A program made the translations under genes and the position numbers. The notes below the pieces were generated by a model. It was not told where the DNA came from. It was given only the letters and a program-made list of their open reading frames with translations, and searched no databases. A DNA stretch of 64,000 bases from Streptantibioticus silvisoli (GTDB lineage Bacteria; Actinomycetota; Actinomycetes; Streptomycetales; Streptomycetaceae), in contig NZ_JAAGKO020000007.1 of assembly GCF_027947535.2 (NCBI RefSeq), positions 164,432 to 228,431 of the forward strand, given 5' to 3'. This document shows positions 42,606 through 53,840 of the stretch, piece by piece (position 1 is the stretch's first letter; the number at the start of each line of letters is the position of its first letter).

Positions 42606-43304
42606 TCACGGCCACAGCTGTACGCGTTCCCAGCGGTCGGCGGTGCGGGTGTAGCGCAGCCGGCGGTGGAAACGGTCGGCGGCGAGCTGGAAGAACTCCA
42701 CCTCGGTGGCCCACAGGCGGTAGACGGTGTGCCCGGCCGGTACCGCGCCGGGGTCGGCGGCCAGTTCGCGGGCGGCGCGGTCGCGGTCGCGCGCGTACTG
42801 CCCGGGGCCGTCCAGCGGGTCGCTCATCGTGCCGGTGAACGCGGCGACCCGGGACGCCTCGCCGCGGTGCGCGAAGTCGGCGCGGGCGGTGGCGGCGTCC
42901 AGGGTCTCGACCGGTCCCGCCGCCCGGATCTGCCGGCCCTGCTGCGGCCAGTACCAGGTAAGCGACGCGTAGGGGCGTGCCGTCAGCTCGCGTCCCTTGC
43001 GGCTGGCGGCGTCGGAGGCGAACCGGAACCCGCAGCCGTCCGCGTCGTCGTCCAGCCCGCGCATCAGCAGCACCCGGGCGGAGGCGTGGCCGGCGGCGTC
43101 GACCGTGCCGAGCGTCATCACCTGCGGTTCCGGAACGTGTTCGTCCAGCGCCCGCAGCAGCCACTCGGCGACCAGCGGCGCGGGGGCCGCGGGGGCGGCG
43201 TCCGGGTCGAAGTCCGGCAGCGTCACGCCGGCCGAGGGGGCGTGGCGCAGCCGGCCGCGCAGCGCGGCCACCGGCCCGGAGTCCGGGCGGTCGTCGTCGG
43301 TCAT
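42606..43304 (-). CDS. pdxH: Pyridoxal 5'-phosphate synthase (pyridoxamine phosphate oxidase)
   Basis: A 232-residue FMN enzyme with the PdxH signatures: MTLGTVDAAGHASARVLLMRG, FRFASDAASRKGRELTARP, YWPQQGRQIRAAGPVE, and a C-terminal dimerisation segment VEFFQLAADRFHRRLRYTR that carries the FMN/PLP-binding arginines. It oxidises pyridoxine or pyridoxamine 5'-phosphate to PLP. The ATG at 43304 has GGGGGAG upstream. It is near a MocR regulator and a second PNPOx-type gene, giving a small vitamin B6 neighbourhood. Confidence 0.85.
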   Translation of the reverse strand: MTDDDRPDSGPVAALRGRLRHAPSAGVTLPDFDPDAAPAAPAPLVAEWLLRALDEHVPEPQVMTLGTVDAAGHASARVLLMRGLDDDADGCGFRFASDAASRKGRELTARPYASLTWYWPQQGRQIRAAGPVETLDAATARADFAHRGEASRVAAFTGTMSDPLDGPGQYARDRDRAARELAADPGAVPAGHTVYRLWATEVEFFQLAADRFHRRLRYTRTADRWERVQLWP

Positions 43305-43624
43305 GGTCCACTCCCCCAGCGGTTCGGGCGGCCGGCCGGTGCCGTCCGCCGGTGTTCTTCGGCATCCGCCGGCATCCACCGGGCGCCCGTCGGCATCCCG
43401 CCTCGTCCGCCGGCGTCCGGCCGAACACGGCGTTCACCGGGCACGGCGGATTCCGGCGCGTCCGGTGAACGCCGCCGCGGCGCCGGCGGGCCGGCCCGCC
43501 GGTCCGGCAGCGTTCCCGGTGATCCTGGCACATGCCACGGCCGCGGCGCCGGAACGTGGGTTCCGTGCCGCGGCCGGTGGCCTGGCGGTGGACGACGGTG
43601 GAGTCGGCTGTCAGCGATCCGCCG
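43305..43624. other. Gene-free spacer
   Basis: About 320 bases between two leftward genes. Short degenerate pieces such as CCGCCGGCATCC and CGGCATCC recur between 43355 and 43410. No gene is supported; the pdxH promoter should be here. Confidence 0.45.
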
Positions 43625-44275
43625 TCAGTCCTCGACGTCCTCGTCGGCCAGGATGAGGTAGAGCTTCTTGCGGGCCTCGGTGACGACCTTCAGCGCCTTG
43701 TCGCGCTGCCCGGCGCTGCCGGTGGCCCACACCTGGCGGAACGCCTCCACCAGGCCGAAGCCGGCCTGCTTGATCTCCTGCATCGCCTCCCAGTCGACGC
43801 CGCGCCCGGCCTCCTCCCAGGGGGCGTCCGGTCCGGCCTCGGCCTCGGTGCGGCCGGTCGCGGTGAGGGTGAACAGCTTCTTGCCGCCCTCGGAGGCGCT
43901 CTCGATGAGGCCCTCGTCCTCCAGCAGTTGCAGGGTCGGGTAGACCGAGCCGGGGCTCGGGCGCCAGGCCCCTCCGCTGCGTTCGGCGATCTCCTGGATC
44001 ATCTCGTAGCCGTGCATGGGCCGGTCCTTGAGCAGGGCCAGGATGGAGGCGCGGACGTCGCCGCGCCGCGCCCTGCCGCGGTGTCCGCCGCGGCCCCGGC
44101 CGCCGGGGCCGCCGAACGGCCCGCCGCCCCAGGGTCCGCCGGACGGCGGCCCGAACGGTCCGAACGCCGGACGGCGCCCTTCGTACTCCCCGTGGCCGCC
44201 ACAGCCGTGCTCGTGGTGGTGTCCGCCGCGGTGGGCGCGGCTGCCGGGCTCTGATTCCTGTCCTGGGAAACGCAT
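43625..44275 (-). CDS. PadR-family transcriptional regulator with Gly/His-rich N-terminus
   Basis: A 216-residue protein. The first 70 residues are low-complexity (HRGGHHHEHGCGGHGEYEG, then Gly/Pro/Arg-rich); residues about 72-150 form the PadR winged helix (LLKDRPMHGYEMIQEIAERSGGAWRPSPGSVYPTLQLLEDEGLI), and the rest is the dimerisation helix. The His-rich part could bind metal, which is inference. AAGGAG precedes the ATG. A perfect palindrome CGATATATCG lies about 105 bases upstream. Confidence 0.87.
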   Translation of the reverse strand: MRFPGQESEPGSRAHRGGHHHEHGCGGHGEYEGRRPAFGPFGPPSGGPWGGGPFGGPGGRGRGGHRGRARRGDVRASILALLKDRPMHGYEMIQEIAERSGGAWRPSPGSVYPTLQLLEDEGLIESASEGGKKLFTLTATGRTEAEAGPDAPWEEAGRGVDWEAMQEIKQAGFGLVEAFRQVWATGSAGQRDKALKVVTEARKKLYLILADEDVED

Positions 44276-44378
44276 GGCGCGCTCCTTCTGTGAGGTTGCT
44301 GATGGATGCTCGCGCTCCGACCGGCCGTCCGCCGCTTCACCGCTGCGGATCAGTCGCCAATCGATCGCGATGCCTCAA

Positions 44379-44388
44379 CGATATATCG
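44379..44388. promoter_or_regulatory. Palindromic AT-rich operator, probable PadR site
   Basis: CGATATATCG is a perfect 10-bp palindrome in a low-GC island between the divergent PadR and PhzF genes. PadR sites are typically AT-rich palindromes of this type. Confidence 0.6.
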
Positions 44389-44460
44389 GAAACTCGTCAA
44401 CGACAAGCTTCGGTGCCACGAACCCCGAATTGGCCGTCGCCCGCGGCCGCCGCGACCGCC

Positions 44461-44466
44461 TAACGT
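44461..44466 (+). promoter_or_regulatory. Putative -10 box of a leaderless transcript
   Basis: TAACGT lies eight bases before the ATG of the PhzF gene with no ribosome site between, the same arrangement as at 14368. Confidence 0.5.
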
Positions 44467-44474
44467 CCGCTGTC

Positions 44475-45296
44475 ATGAGAATCCGCATCGTCGACGCCTT
44501 CACCGACCGGCCCTTCGCGGGCAACCCGGCCGCGGTCGTGGTCCTGGAGGAGGACCACTTCCCCGCCGAGGAGCGCATGCGGCTGCTGGCCGCGGAGATC
44601 AACCTGTCGGAGACGGCGTTCGCGCACCGGTTGCCGGCCGGCGGGCCGGCGGGCTGGGCGCTGCGCTGGTTCACGCCGGCCGCCGAGGTCAACCTGTGCG
44701 GGCACGCCACGCTGGCGACCGCGCACGTACTGCTGACGACGGCGGCGGACAGCGGCACCCTGTCGTTCGCCACCCGCGGCGGCGCGCTGACCGCGGCCGG
44801 CGCAGCGGACGGCTCGATCACGCTGGACTTCCCCACCGCGCCGCTGACCCCGGTCGAACCGCCGGCCGGCACCGCCGAGGCCCTGGGCGCCACCGTGCTC
44901 GCCGCCCACGACACCGGCGACGTCATCGGCGACCTGCTGGTGGAGCTCGCGGACGAGAAGGCGGTGCGCTCGCTGACGCCCGACCCGCGCGCGCTGGCCG
45001 CGCTGCCGTACCGCGGGATCATCGCCACCGCGCTCGCCGAGGACCCGTCCGCCGGCTACGACTACGTCTCGCGCTTCTTCGGCCCGGCCGTCGGCATCGC
45101 CGAGGACCCGGTCACCGGCAGCGCGCACACCGCGCTGGCACCGCTCTGGTCGGCCCGCCTGGGCCGCCCGGACCTCACCGGCCTCCAGGCCTCCGCCCGC
45201 ACCGGCCTGGTCGGCACCGGCCTGCGCGGCGACCGCGTCCTGCTCACCGGCACCGCGGTGACCGTCATGCTGGCCGAACTGGCCGAGGGCGTCTGA
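44475..45296 (+). CDS. PhzF-family isomerase-like protein
   Basis: A 273-residue protein of the PhzF/diaminopimelate-epimerase fold. It has the family start VDAFTDRPFAGNPAAVVVL, the active-site glutamate E46 in NLSETAF, CGHATLATAHVL and EDPVTGSAH. PhzF itself isomerises a phenazine precursor, but most family members lie, as here, without any other phenazine gene and have unknown substrates. Probably leaderless. It is divergent from PadR and may be controlled by it. Confidence 0.87.
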   Translation: MRIRIVDAFTDRPFAGNPAAVVVLEEDHFPAEERMRLLAAEINLSETAFAHRLPAGGPAGWALRWFTPAAEVNLCGHATLATAHVLLTTAADSGTLSFATRGGALTAAGAADGSITLDFPTAPLTPVEPPAGTAEALGATVLAAHDTGDVIGDLLVELADEKAVRSLTPDPRALAALPYRGIIATALAEDPSAGYDYVSRFFGPAVGIAEDPVTGSAHTALAPLWSARLGRPDLTGLQASARTGLVGTGLRGDRVLLTGTAVTVMLAELAEGV

Positions 45297-45611
45297 GCCG
45301 TGGGCGTCCGAGCCGACGGCGGTGACGTTACGGGGGCGGGGCCGGGGGCGCGGAACGGGTGCGGCGGCAACGGCGCGGCGCCGGCCGGCCTCGCGCCGCA
45401 TCGCGCCGGGAGACGGCCCCGGTCCCGTGCCGCCACCGCGCCGGGAGACGACGTGCGGGACGCGGGACGACCTGACGCCGCGTCAGGCGCCGGCCACGCC
45501 ACGGCCGGCGCGGTACGCGGGCCGGCGTTCCCCGTCCGCCATCACGTCAGCCCCCGCGCCTCGGCCCCGTCACCGCCGCCCCGCCCCCGTCACGCCGGAA
45601 GCCGGGCCCCG
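45297..45611. other. Gene-free spacer between convergent genes
   Basis: About 315 bases without a supported gene. CGCGCCGGGAGACG occurs at about 45404 and 45438, and CCCCGTCACG-like pieces at about 45565-45615. Several short GC hairpins could end transcription from both sides. Confidence 0.45.
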
Positions 45612-46463
45612 TCACGTCGGAAGCCAGCCGACCTTCCCGGCCAGCAGCGCGTAGCCGACGAAGGCGACGGTGTCGATGAGGGAGTGCGCGGCCACCAGCG
45701 GGCCGACGCGGCCCCAGCGGCGGTAGAGCAGGACGAAGACCACGCCCATCACCATGTTGCCGACGAAGCCGCCGAGGCCCTGGTACAGGTGGTACGAGCC
45801 GCGCAGTACCGCGCTCGCGGCCAGCGCGGCGCCGGCGCTCCAGCCCAGCCGGTCCAGGCGGCGCAGCAGGTAGCCGACGACCACGACCTCCTCCAGCACC
45901 GCGTTCTGCACGGCCGCCAGCACCAGGACCGGAACGCGCCACCACACGGCGGGCAGCGACTCGGGCACCACGGTGAGGTTGAAGCCGGCGCCGCGCGCCC
46001 CGAGGTAGAGCAGCAGGCCGGTGCCGCCGATGGCCGCGGCGACGCAGGCGCCCCACGCCAGGTCGGAACGCGGCCGGCGCAGGTCGAAGCCGATGGAGCG
46101 CAGGCCCACGCCCTCCCGGGTCAGCAGGTGGGCGACCAGGAGGACCGGCACCAGCGCGGTCGCCACGCCGAAGACCTGCCAGGCCAGGTCCAGCCACGGC
46201 CGGCCGGGCGCCTGCGATCCGACGAGGGTGGCCGCCTGGTTCTTCAGCGGTCCCGGTGCGGTCACCGAACCGATGAAGCTGATCAGCGCGCTCACCGCGC
46301 TCGCGCCCAGCGACAGGGCCAGCACCAGCAGCGTCTCGTGCGCCAGCGTCCGGCGGCCGAGCGTCGAGCCGTCCGCCATGGTCAGCGCCGACGCGCCGCC
46401 GGGCCCGCCGCCGTCCCGGTGCGGCCGGGTGCCGTCCGCTCCGCCGTCCCGCTGCGCCCGCAC
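45612..46463 (-). CDS. CPBP-family intramembrane protease-like protein
   Basis: A 283-residue membrane protein with about eight helices and an Abi/CPBP core (about 165-275). Motif 1 reads LEEVVVVGYLLRR: the EE pair is present but the arginine usually found in EExxxR is replaced. The conserved histidines appear in SYHLYQG and AHSLIDT. CPBP proteins can be glutamic intramembrane proteases or prenyl-protein-processing enzymes; some bacterial ones protect against bacteriocins. GTG at 46463 is used because AGGAGG is five bases upstream. Confidence 0.82.
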   Translation of the reverse strand: MRAQRDGGADGTRPHRDGGGPGGASALTMADGSTLGRRTLAHETLLVLALSLGASAVSALISFIGSVTAPGPLKNQAATLVGSQAPGRPWLDLAWQVFGVATALVPVLLVAHLLTREGVGLRSIGFDLRRPRSDLAWGACVAAAIGGTGLLLYLGARGAGFNLTVVPESLPAVWWRVPVLVLAAVQNAVLEEVVVVGYLLRRLDRLGWSAGAALAASAVLRGSYHLYQGLGGFVGNMVMGVVFVLLYRRWGRVGPLVAAHSLIDTVAFVGYALLAGKVGWLPT

Positions 46464-46561
46464 CCGTGCCTCCTGGTGTGTCGTCCCCGTAGACCGCACA
46501 CCGTAGACCGGACGTCTGTGGAACGCGACAACGGCACGGCGGCGGGGGCGGGGCCGGGGCG

Positions 46562-47737
46562 TCAGACGGCGACGGTCTCCTCCTCTTCCTCCTCCTCGGC
46601 GTTCCAGCGCTCCAGGTCGTCGCGGGCCGCCGCATGCCCCGGACCGGGCGCCGGGGTGCCGGGGCCGGCGGCGCGCAGGGCCGCGGAGGCGACCGCGGAG
46701 GCGTCGAGCGCGGTGCGCCGCTGTTCGGCGCGGCGGGCGCGTTCGGCCAGGCCGGCGGCCAGCAGCGCGCCGAGGCCGGCCACCAGCCAGCAGGCCAGTG
46801 TCACTACGGGCCGGCCGGTGCCGCGGCCGTCGAAGTACACCAGGTTCCGGGCGCCCTCCAGGAAGCCGGCGCCGTTCCAGAAGGAGTGCAGGGCGGCGAA
46901 GAAGCCGTTCTGCGTGTCGGGGGCCAGCACGCCGCCGGAGGAGGTGAAGTTGAGCATGACGAACAAGACCATCACCCCGAGCGTGGTCCAGCGGCGCAGG
47001 AAGGTGTGCAGTCCGGTGCCCAGCAGCAGGATGCCGGCCGAGTACAGCCAGGCCAGCGACCACACGCCCCACAGCCTGTGGTCGACGATGTGGAAGAGCG
47101 GTCCGGCCAGGACGGCGCCGGCCAGGGAGACGACGGCGGACATGCCCAGCGCGGTCAGCGCCCGGGTGCGCAGCCGCAGGCTCGCGCCGGTGCCGCCGAT
47201 GACCGCGACCGCGGCGTAGGAGCCGATGCTGACGGCGACCAGCAGGAAGAACAGGCCCTGCCCGGTCGGGTCGTGCGGCGCGGTGGGCACCAGGTCGGTC
47301 ACCTTCAGCGGGGTGCCCTGCTGGTCGGCGACCGGGGTGAAGACCTTCTGGACGACCGTCACGTCGGTGCCCGAGGCGGCGGTGGCGACCAGCAGTTCCG
47401 GCGTGCCGCGGCTCATCACGTAGGCGCCGGCGACCTGGCGGTGCTCCACCAGGCGTACGGCGTCGGCCCGGTTCGGCGCGGTGCGTACGTCGAGTCCGCC
47501 GGCGGCGTGGTCCTGGAGCGTCTGGGCCAGCACCCGGGCGCCGGTGGCGGCGCGCGGGCCGGCGTCCTGGGCGACGACGGCGACCGGCATGTGGTGCGGG
47601 GCCGGGTCGCCGAAGGCGCCGAGGTAGGCCAGGCCCATGCCGAGGCACATCAGCAGCGGGGTGAGCAGGTGGACCAGGACGTGGCGCAGCGCGCCGGGCG
47701 GGGTGGCGGCGTGCGACGGGTGGGTGGTCGCCGGCAT
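46562..47737 (-). CDS. ABC-2/YhgE-like membrane protein with acidic tail
   Basis: A 391-residue membrane protein. One helix (about 22-42) is followed by a 150-residue extracytoplasmic domain and then five helices (about 170-355). The arrangement resembles the YhgE/Pip and ABC-2 permease-like (DUF3533) proteins of actinobacteria. The cytoplasmic C-terminus ends in a run of seven glutamates (AEEEEEEETVAV). The function is not known; relatives are often next to TetR repressors and respond to drugs. The promoter region carries two phased inverted repeats. Confidence 0.75.
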   Translation of the reverse strand: MPATTHPSHAATPPGALRHVLVHLLTPLLMCLGMGLAYLGAFGDPAPHHMPVAVVAQDAGPRAATGARVLAQTLQDHAAGGLDVRTAPNRADAVRLVEHRQVAGAYVMSRGTPELLVATAASGTDVTVVQKVFTPVADQQGTPLKVTDLVPTAPHDPTGQGLFFLLVAVSIGSYAAVAVIGGTGASLRLRTRALTALGMSAVVSLAGAVLAGPLFHIVDHRLWGVWSLAWLYSAGILLLGTGLHTFLRRWTTLGVMVLFVMLNFTSSGGVLAPDTQNGFFAALHSFWNGAGFLEGARNLVYFDGRGTGRPVVTLACWLVAGLGALLAAGLAERARRAEQRRTALDASAVASAALRAAGPGTPAPGPGHAAARDDLERWNAEEEEEEETVAV

Positions 47738-47812
47738 GCGGTGGATCTCCAGACCGAGTGCGTTCAGTCCGGGCGGGGCGGCGTCGCGTGGCGCGCCGGC
47801 CGCCGGACATCG

Positions 47813-47848
47813 GTTGTCTTTTACAACTTCTACGTTGCACATTACAAC
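47813..47848. promoter_or_regulatory. Tandem GTTG-N7-CAAC operators, 21-bp period
   Basis: GTTGTCTTTTACAAC (47813-47827) and GTTGCACATTACAAC (47834-47848) are each GTTG-N7-CAAC inverted repeats. Their starts are 21 bp apart, two helical turns, in an AT-rich island 75-110 bases upstream of the membrane protein start. This is a typical cooperative repressor site; no TetR-like gene is adjacent. Confidence 0.7.
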
Positions 47849-47899
47849 CGATGGACCGCGTGGGCGACCGCCACCCGGCGTCCGGTGGGTCACATCCGG

Positions 47900-49396
47900 T
47901 CAGGGCAGCTCGGGCGACCAGGTGTGGACCGGCTCGCCGGACCGCATCAGCTCGCTGTAGCGCTGGGTCAGCGCGATCAGCGCCTTGTGCCGGTCCATGC
48001 CGCGCTCCAGCGCGCCGTGGAAGGCGGCCGCCTGCCAGGACGCGCCGTTGGTGCGGCGCCGGCAGCGCTCCTCGATGACGCCGAGGTAGCGGTCCCGGTC
48101 GGCCGGGGCGATCCCCCAGGCGTCGAGCCCGGCGGCGGCCAGCGGCAGCAGCTCGTCGCGCACCAGCCGCACGGCCGGCACCGCCACCGGGCCGCCGCGG
48201 CCCGGTCCCGGCCACAGCAGTTCGGCGTCGATGCCGTCCCGGCAGGCGGCGTCGAAGTTCGCGGCAGCCGCCGAGAACGGCAGCCGGGTCCACACCGGGC
48301 GCGGCGCGTCGGCCAGCGCCCGCACCAGGCCGTAGTAGAACGCCACGTTGGCCAGCACGTCGGTGACGGTCGGCCCGGCCGGCATCACCCGGTTCTCCAC
48401 CCGCAGGTGCGGCACCCCGTCGACGACCGCGTACACCGGGCGGTTCCAGCGGTAGATGGTGCCGTTGTGCAGCGTGAGCTCCTTCAGCCGCGGTACACCG
48501 CCCTCTTCGAGCACCCGCAGCGGGTCCTCGTCGTCGAGGATCGGCAGCAGCGGCGGGAAGTAGCGCACGTTCTCCTCGAACAGGTCGAACGCGCCGTTGA
48601 TCCAGCGCTCGCCGAACCAGGTCAGCGGGCGCACCCCCTGGGCGGCCAGCTCCGGCGAACGGGTGTCGGTGGCCTGCTGGAAGAGCACCGGACGGGTCTC
48701 GCGCCACAGCTCGCGGCCGAACAGGAACGGGGAGTTGGCACCCATGGCCACCTGCGGCCCGATGACGGCCTGCGCGGCGTTCCACACCGCGGCGAACCGC
48801 GCGGGCGTCACCTGCAGGTGCATCTGCATCGAGGTGCACGCCGCCTCGGGCGCGATCGAGCCGGAGGTGGTGGTCAGCCGCTCCACCCCGTCGATGTCCA
48901 GCACCAGGTCCTCACCGCGGGTGGCCATGATCTGGTCGTTGAGCAGCTTGTAGCGGTCGGCGCGCGAGAGGCTGGCGCCGCCCAGGTCCTGCGCGGTGAG
49001 CGTGGGCAGGATGCCGACCATGACGATGTGCGCGCCGACCTCGCCGGCCTTGCGGTCGGCGTACGTCAGCCCGATCCGCAACTCCTCGGCCAACTGGTCG
49101 AGCACCCGGCCGGACAGCCGGTGCGGCGCGATATTCACCTCGATGTTGCACTGCGCGAGTTCGGTGACGAAATCCCGGCTCGCGATGCGTTCGAGAACCT
49201 CCTCGTTCGCCATCCGGGGCAGCCCCCCGGAATCGGCGAGATTCAACTCGATCTCCAGACCCATGAGGTTGCGGGGCCGGTCGAACCGTTTCTCCGTCAG
49301 CAGCCGGTCGAGCGCCGTGAGGCACTGCTGCAGTTTCCTGCGGTACCGCTGCCGATCGGACAGGTCGAACCCGGTGGCCACGACCTTCTCTCCCAT
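47900..49396 (-). CDS. Glutamate-cysteine-ligase-family enzyme (GCS2-like)
   Basis: A 498-residue protein of the carboxylate-amine/thiol ligase fold. It shows LMGLEIELNLAD near the N-terminus, CNIEVNIAPHRLSG, TSMQMHLQV and a C-terminal LRVENRVMPAGPTVTDVLAN, matching glutamate-cysteine ligase (GCS2) type proteins of actinobacteria. Actinobacteria use mycothiol rather than glutathione, so the product could be gamma-glutamylcysteine for ergothioneine or another gamma-glutamyl compound. No egt genes lie beside it. The ATG has GGAGGA upstream. Confidence 0.83.
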   Translation of the reverse strand: MGEKVVATGFDLSDRQRYRRKLQQCLTALDRLLTEKRFDRPRNLMGLEIELNLADSGGLPRMANEEVLERIASRDFVTELAQCNIEVNIAPHRLSGRVLDQLAEELRIGLTYADRKAGEVGAHIVMVGILPTLTAQDLGGASLSRADRYKLLNDQIMATRGEDLVLDIDGVERLTTTSGSIAPEAACTSMQMHLQVTPARFAAVWNAAQAVIGPQVAMGANSPFLFGRELWRETRPVLFQQATDTRSPELAAQGVRPLTWFGERWINGAFDLFEENVRYFPPLLPILDDEDPLRVLEEGGVPRLKELTLHNGTIYRWNRPVYAVVDGVPHLRVENRVMPAGPTVTDVLANVAFYYGLVRALADAPRPVWTRLPFSAAAANFDAACRDGIDAELLWPGPGRGGPVAVPAVRLVRDELLPLAAAGLDAWGIAPADRDRYLGVIEERCRRRTNGASWQAAAFHGALERGMDRHKALIALTQRYSELMRSGEPVHTWSPELP

Positions 49397-49981
49397 CGAA
49401 GCGTCCTCCTCGCGCGCCGGTCGTGCCCCGTTCACCATTTGGGCCGTGACCCGATGATGCCCAACCGAACAGATCCGTAACGCTCCCGCGCGCGCCGGGT
49501 TCGCGCTAGGCTCGTAGAAGCGGCCCGTTTGGCACATTCCCGAGGCATACGGAGTGTTGGGGCCGCTCCGCGTATTCTCCGGCGGCGTTCCGGGACCGGG
49601 AATGAGCCATCTGTATTTCGGGGGTACGCGCAGGCGGCGGAGTGCCGACCAGGCATAATTCGGGTCAATTGCCCGCGACATCAGGCTGATTACCCCCTTG
49701 CTGTAACCCGGTGTACTCCTGCCCGAAACCGGGAGAGAACACCGCTCGTATAAGCTTTCGTCCACAGGCTGAGACGTCGCACTCCCCGGACGCACCCGGC
49801 ACACGCCGGCGCGCCGCACGGAGTCCTGATGCCACCGCCGGTACCTGTCGCGTACGGCGCAACCGCGCCGGACGCCGGACCGGACGGGCCTGCGACCCGT
49901 AACGCCATCGCACCAGCACGCGCTGACAGCGTCGTCGGCACCCGCCCGCACCACCCCTGTCTCCACGAGAGGCGACCCATC
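49397..49981. other. Divergent spacer with lower GC
   Basis: About 585 bases between divergent genes, with noticeably more A and T than the rest of the window. TATAAG at 49749 could be a -10 for the rightward gene. No protein-coding frame is convincing. I could not identify a known RNA family. Confidence 0.45.
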
Positions 49982-50566
49982 ATGCCGCTGTACCTTCCCC
50001 CGGTCCCCGAGCCCGTCTCCCAGTGCGTCAACGCGGCCTTGGGCTCCAGCGCCGTCCCCGGCGCGCTCCGGCCCGCGTCCTGGACCGAGTCCGGCGGCTC
50101 CCTGGTCGCCGAACACCCCCTGCCGGTGCACGTGCTGGGCCCGGAGCCGGCCGGCGGCGGTCTGCCGGGCGCCCGGCTGACCGGCTGGCGCTTCCTGGTG
50201 CGCGGCTCCGACGGACTGGTGGCCGCGGCCGAGACCGCGCTGACCCCGGCCGGCTGGGTCTTCTCGCACTTCAGCGGCGGGCCCTACCTGGCCTCCACCG
50301 AACGGGCCCTGTGCCAGTCGGAGGCGCTCGGCGGCGACCACCAGCCGCGTCTGCTGTCGGTGCCGGGGCTGTACATGGTGTGCCTGTGGCTGCACGGGGA
50401 CACCGGCGCCGACGACAGCGCCGGTCCGCTGCCGGCCGACGTGCTCATCCCGCTGGCCCCGGCGCCGCCCGGCATCGCCGCGCACCGCCCCTACCGCGCC
50501 GCCGACCTGCTGCCGCTGCTGGCGGTCCGGCTGACCCCGGCGCCGCTGCTGGACCGCGCCGTGTGA
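49982..50566 (+). CDS. Hypothetical protein of unknown function
   Basis: A 194-residue protein with strong coding bias and a mixed alpha/beta composition. Segments such as RLTGWRFLVRGSDGLVAAAE and GGPYLASTERALCQSEALGG suggest a compact soluble domain; there is no signal peptide or membrane helix. Many Streptomyces genomes have similar proteins, but I know of no function. GAGAGG stands upstream of the ATG. It converges with gcvP across a strong hairpin. Confidence 0.72.
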   Translation: MPLYLPPVPEPVSQCVNAALGSSAVPGALRPASWTESGGSLVAEHPLPVHVLGPEPAGGGLPGARLTGWRFLVRGSDGLVAAAETALTPAGWVFSHFSGGPYLASTERALCQSEALGGDHQPRLLSVPGLYMVCLWLHGDTGADDSAGPLPADVLIPLAPAPPGIAAHRPYRAADLLPLLAVRLTPAPLLDRAV

Positions 50567-50603
50567 CCGCCGCGCCGCCACGGCCGCGACCCCGCCGACG
50601 AGG

Positions 50604-50639
50604 GCCGCCCGCCCCCGGAACGTTCCGGGGACGGGCGGT
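50604..50639. terminator. Strong bidirectional hairpin
   Basis: CCGCCCGCCCCCGGAA, a short centre, then TTCCGGGGACGGGCGG forms a near-perfect stem of about 16 bp in the gap between the convergent hypothetical gene and gcvP. Confidence 0.8.
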
Positions 50640-50656
50640 CGTGTCGTGTCGCGGGG

Positions 50657-53542
<2,886 letters not shown>

Positions 53543-53604
53543 CAGCGGAGGGCCTCCTGGTCGAAACGACCTGCTGGGGCACCCTCTGCTCGGATGCCCG
53601 ATCG

Positions 53605-53840
53605 GCCTCCCCCTCTGTCATCAACCTGAGAGTTTCACCGCCCGCCCGGGGGCAGCGCGATTTTCACCGTCGGTGAGGGGGAACCGGTCCGGTCGCGCGC
53701 ACACCGGAAGGACTTCCCCCTGCTTTTCAGAGTGACCTCGTCCGTGCGGTACGGATGCCTGAGAGATTCCGGGGAGGATTTGCTCCTTCGGCGCCCGGTG
53801 ACGTCGCTTCTCGCTCGGTCTCCGGGACTCTCCCGCACGG
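53605..53840 (-). promoter_or_regulatory. Tandem glycine riboswitch
   Basis: On the minus strand the leader of gcvP shows two glycine aptamers. The first has GCGGGAGAG at 53836-53828, CGCCGAAGGAGCAA at 53793-53780 and GAATCTCTCAGGCA near 53766-53753. The second ends with GAAACTCTCAGG (53636-53625) followed by the typical GATGACAGAGGGGGAG segment. The order and the pairing elements match the two-aptamer class that activates gcv genes when glycine binds. Confidence 0.9.

Noticed and set aside
44475..45296. Phenazine biosynthesis cluster
   Set aside because: Only a PhzF-family gene is present; no other phenazine gene is near, and most PhzF proteins are unrelated to phenazines.
49397..49981. Possible structured RNA or small gene in the lower-GC spacer
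   Set aside because: I found no conserved riboswitch or RNA signature and no frame with coding bias; lower GC alone is expected for divergent promoters.
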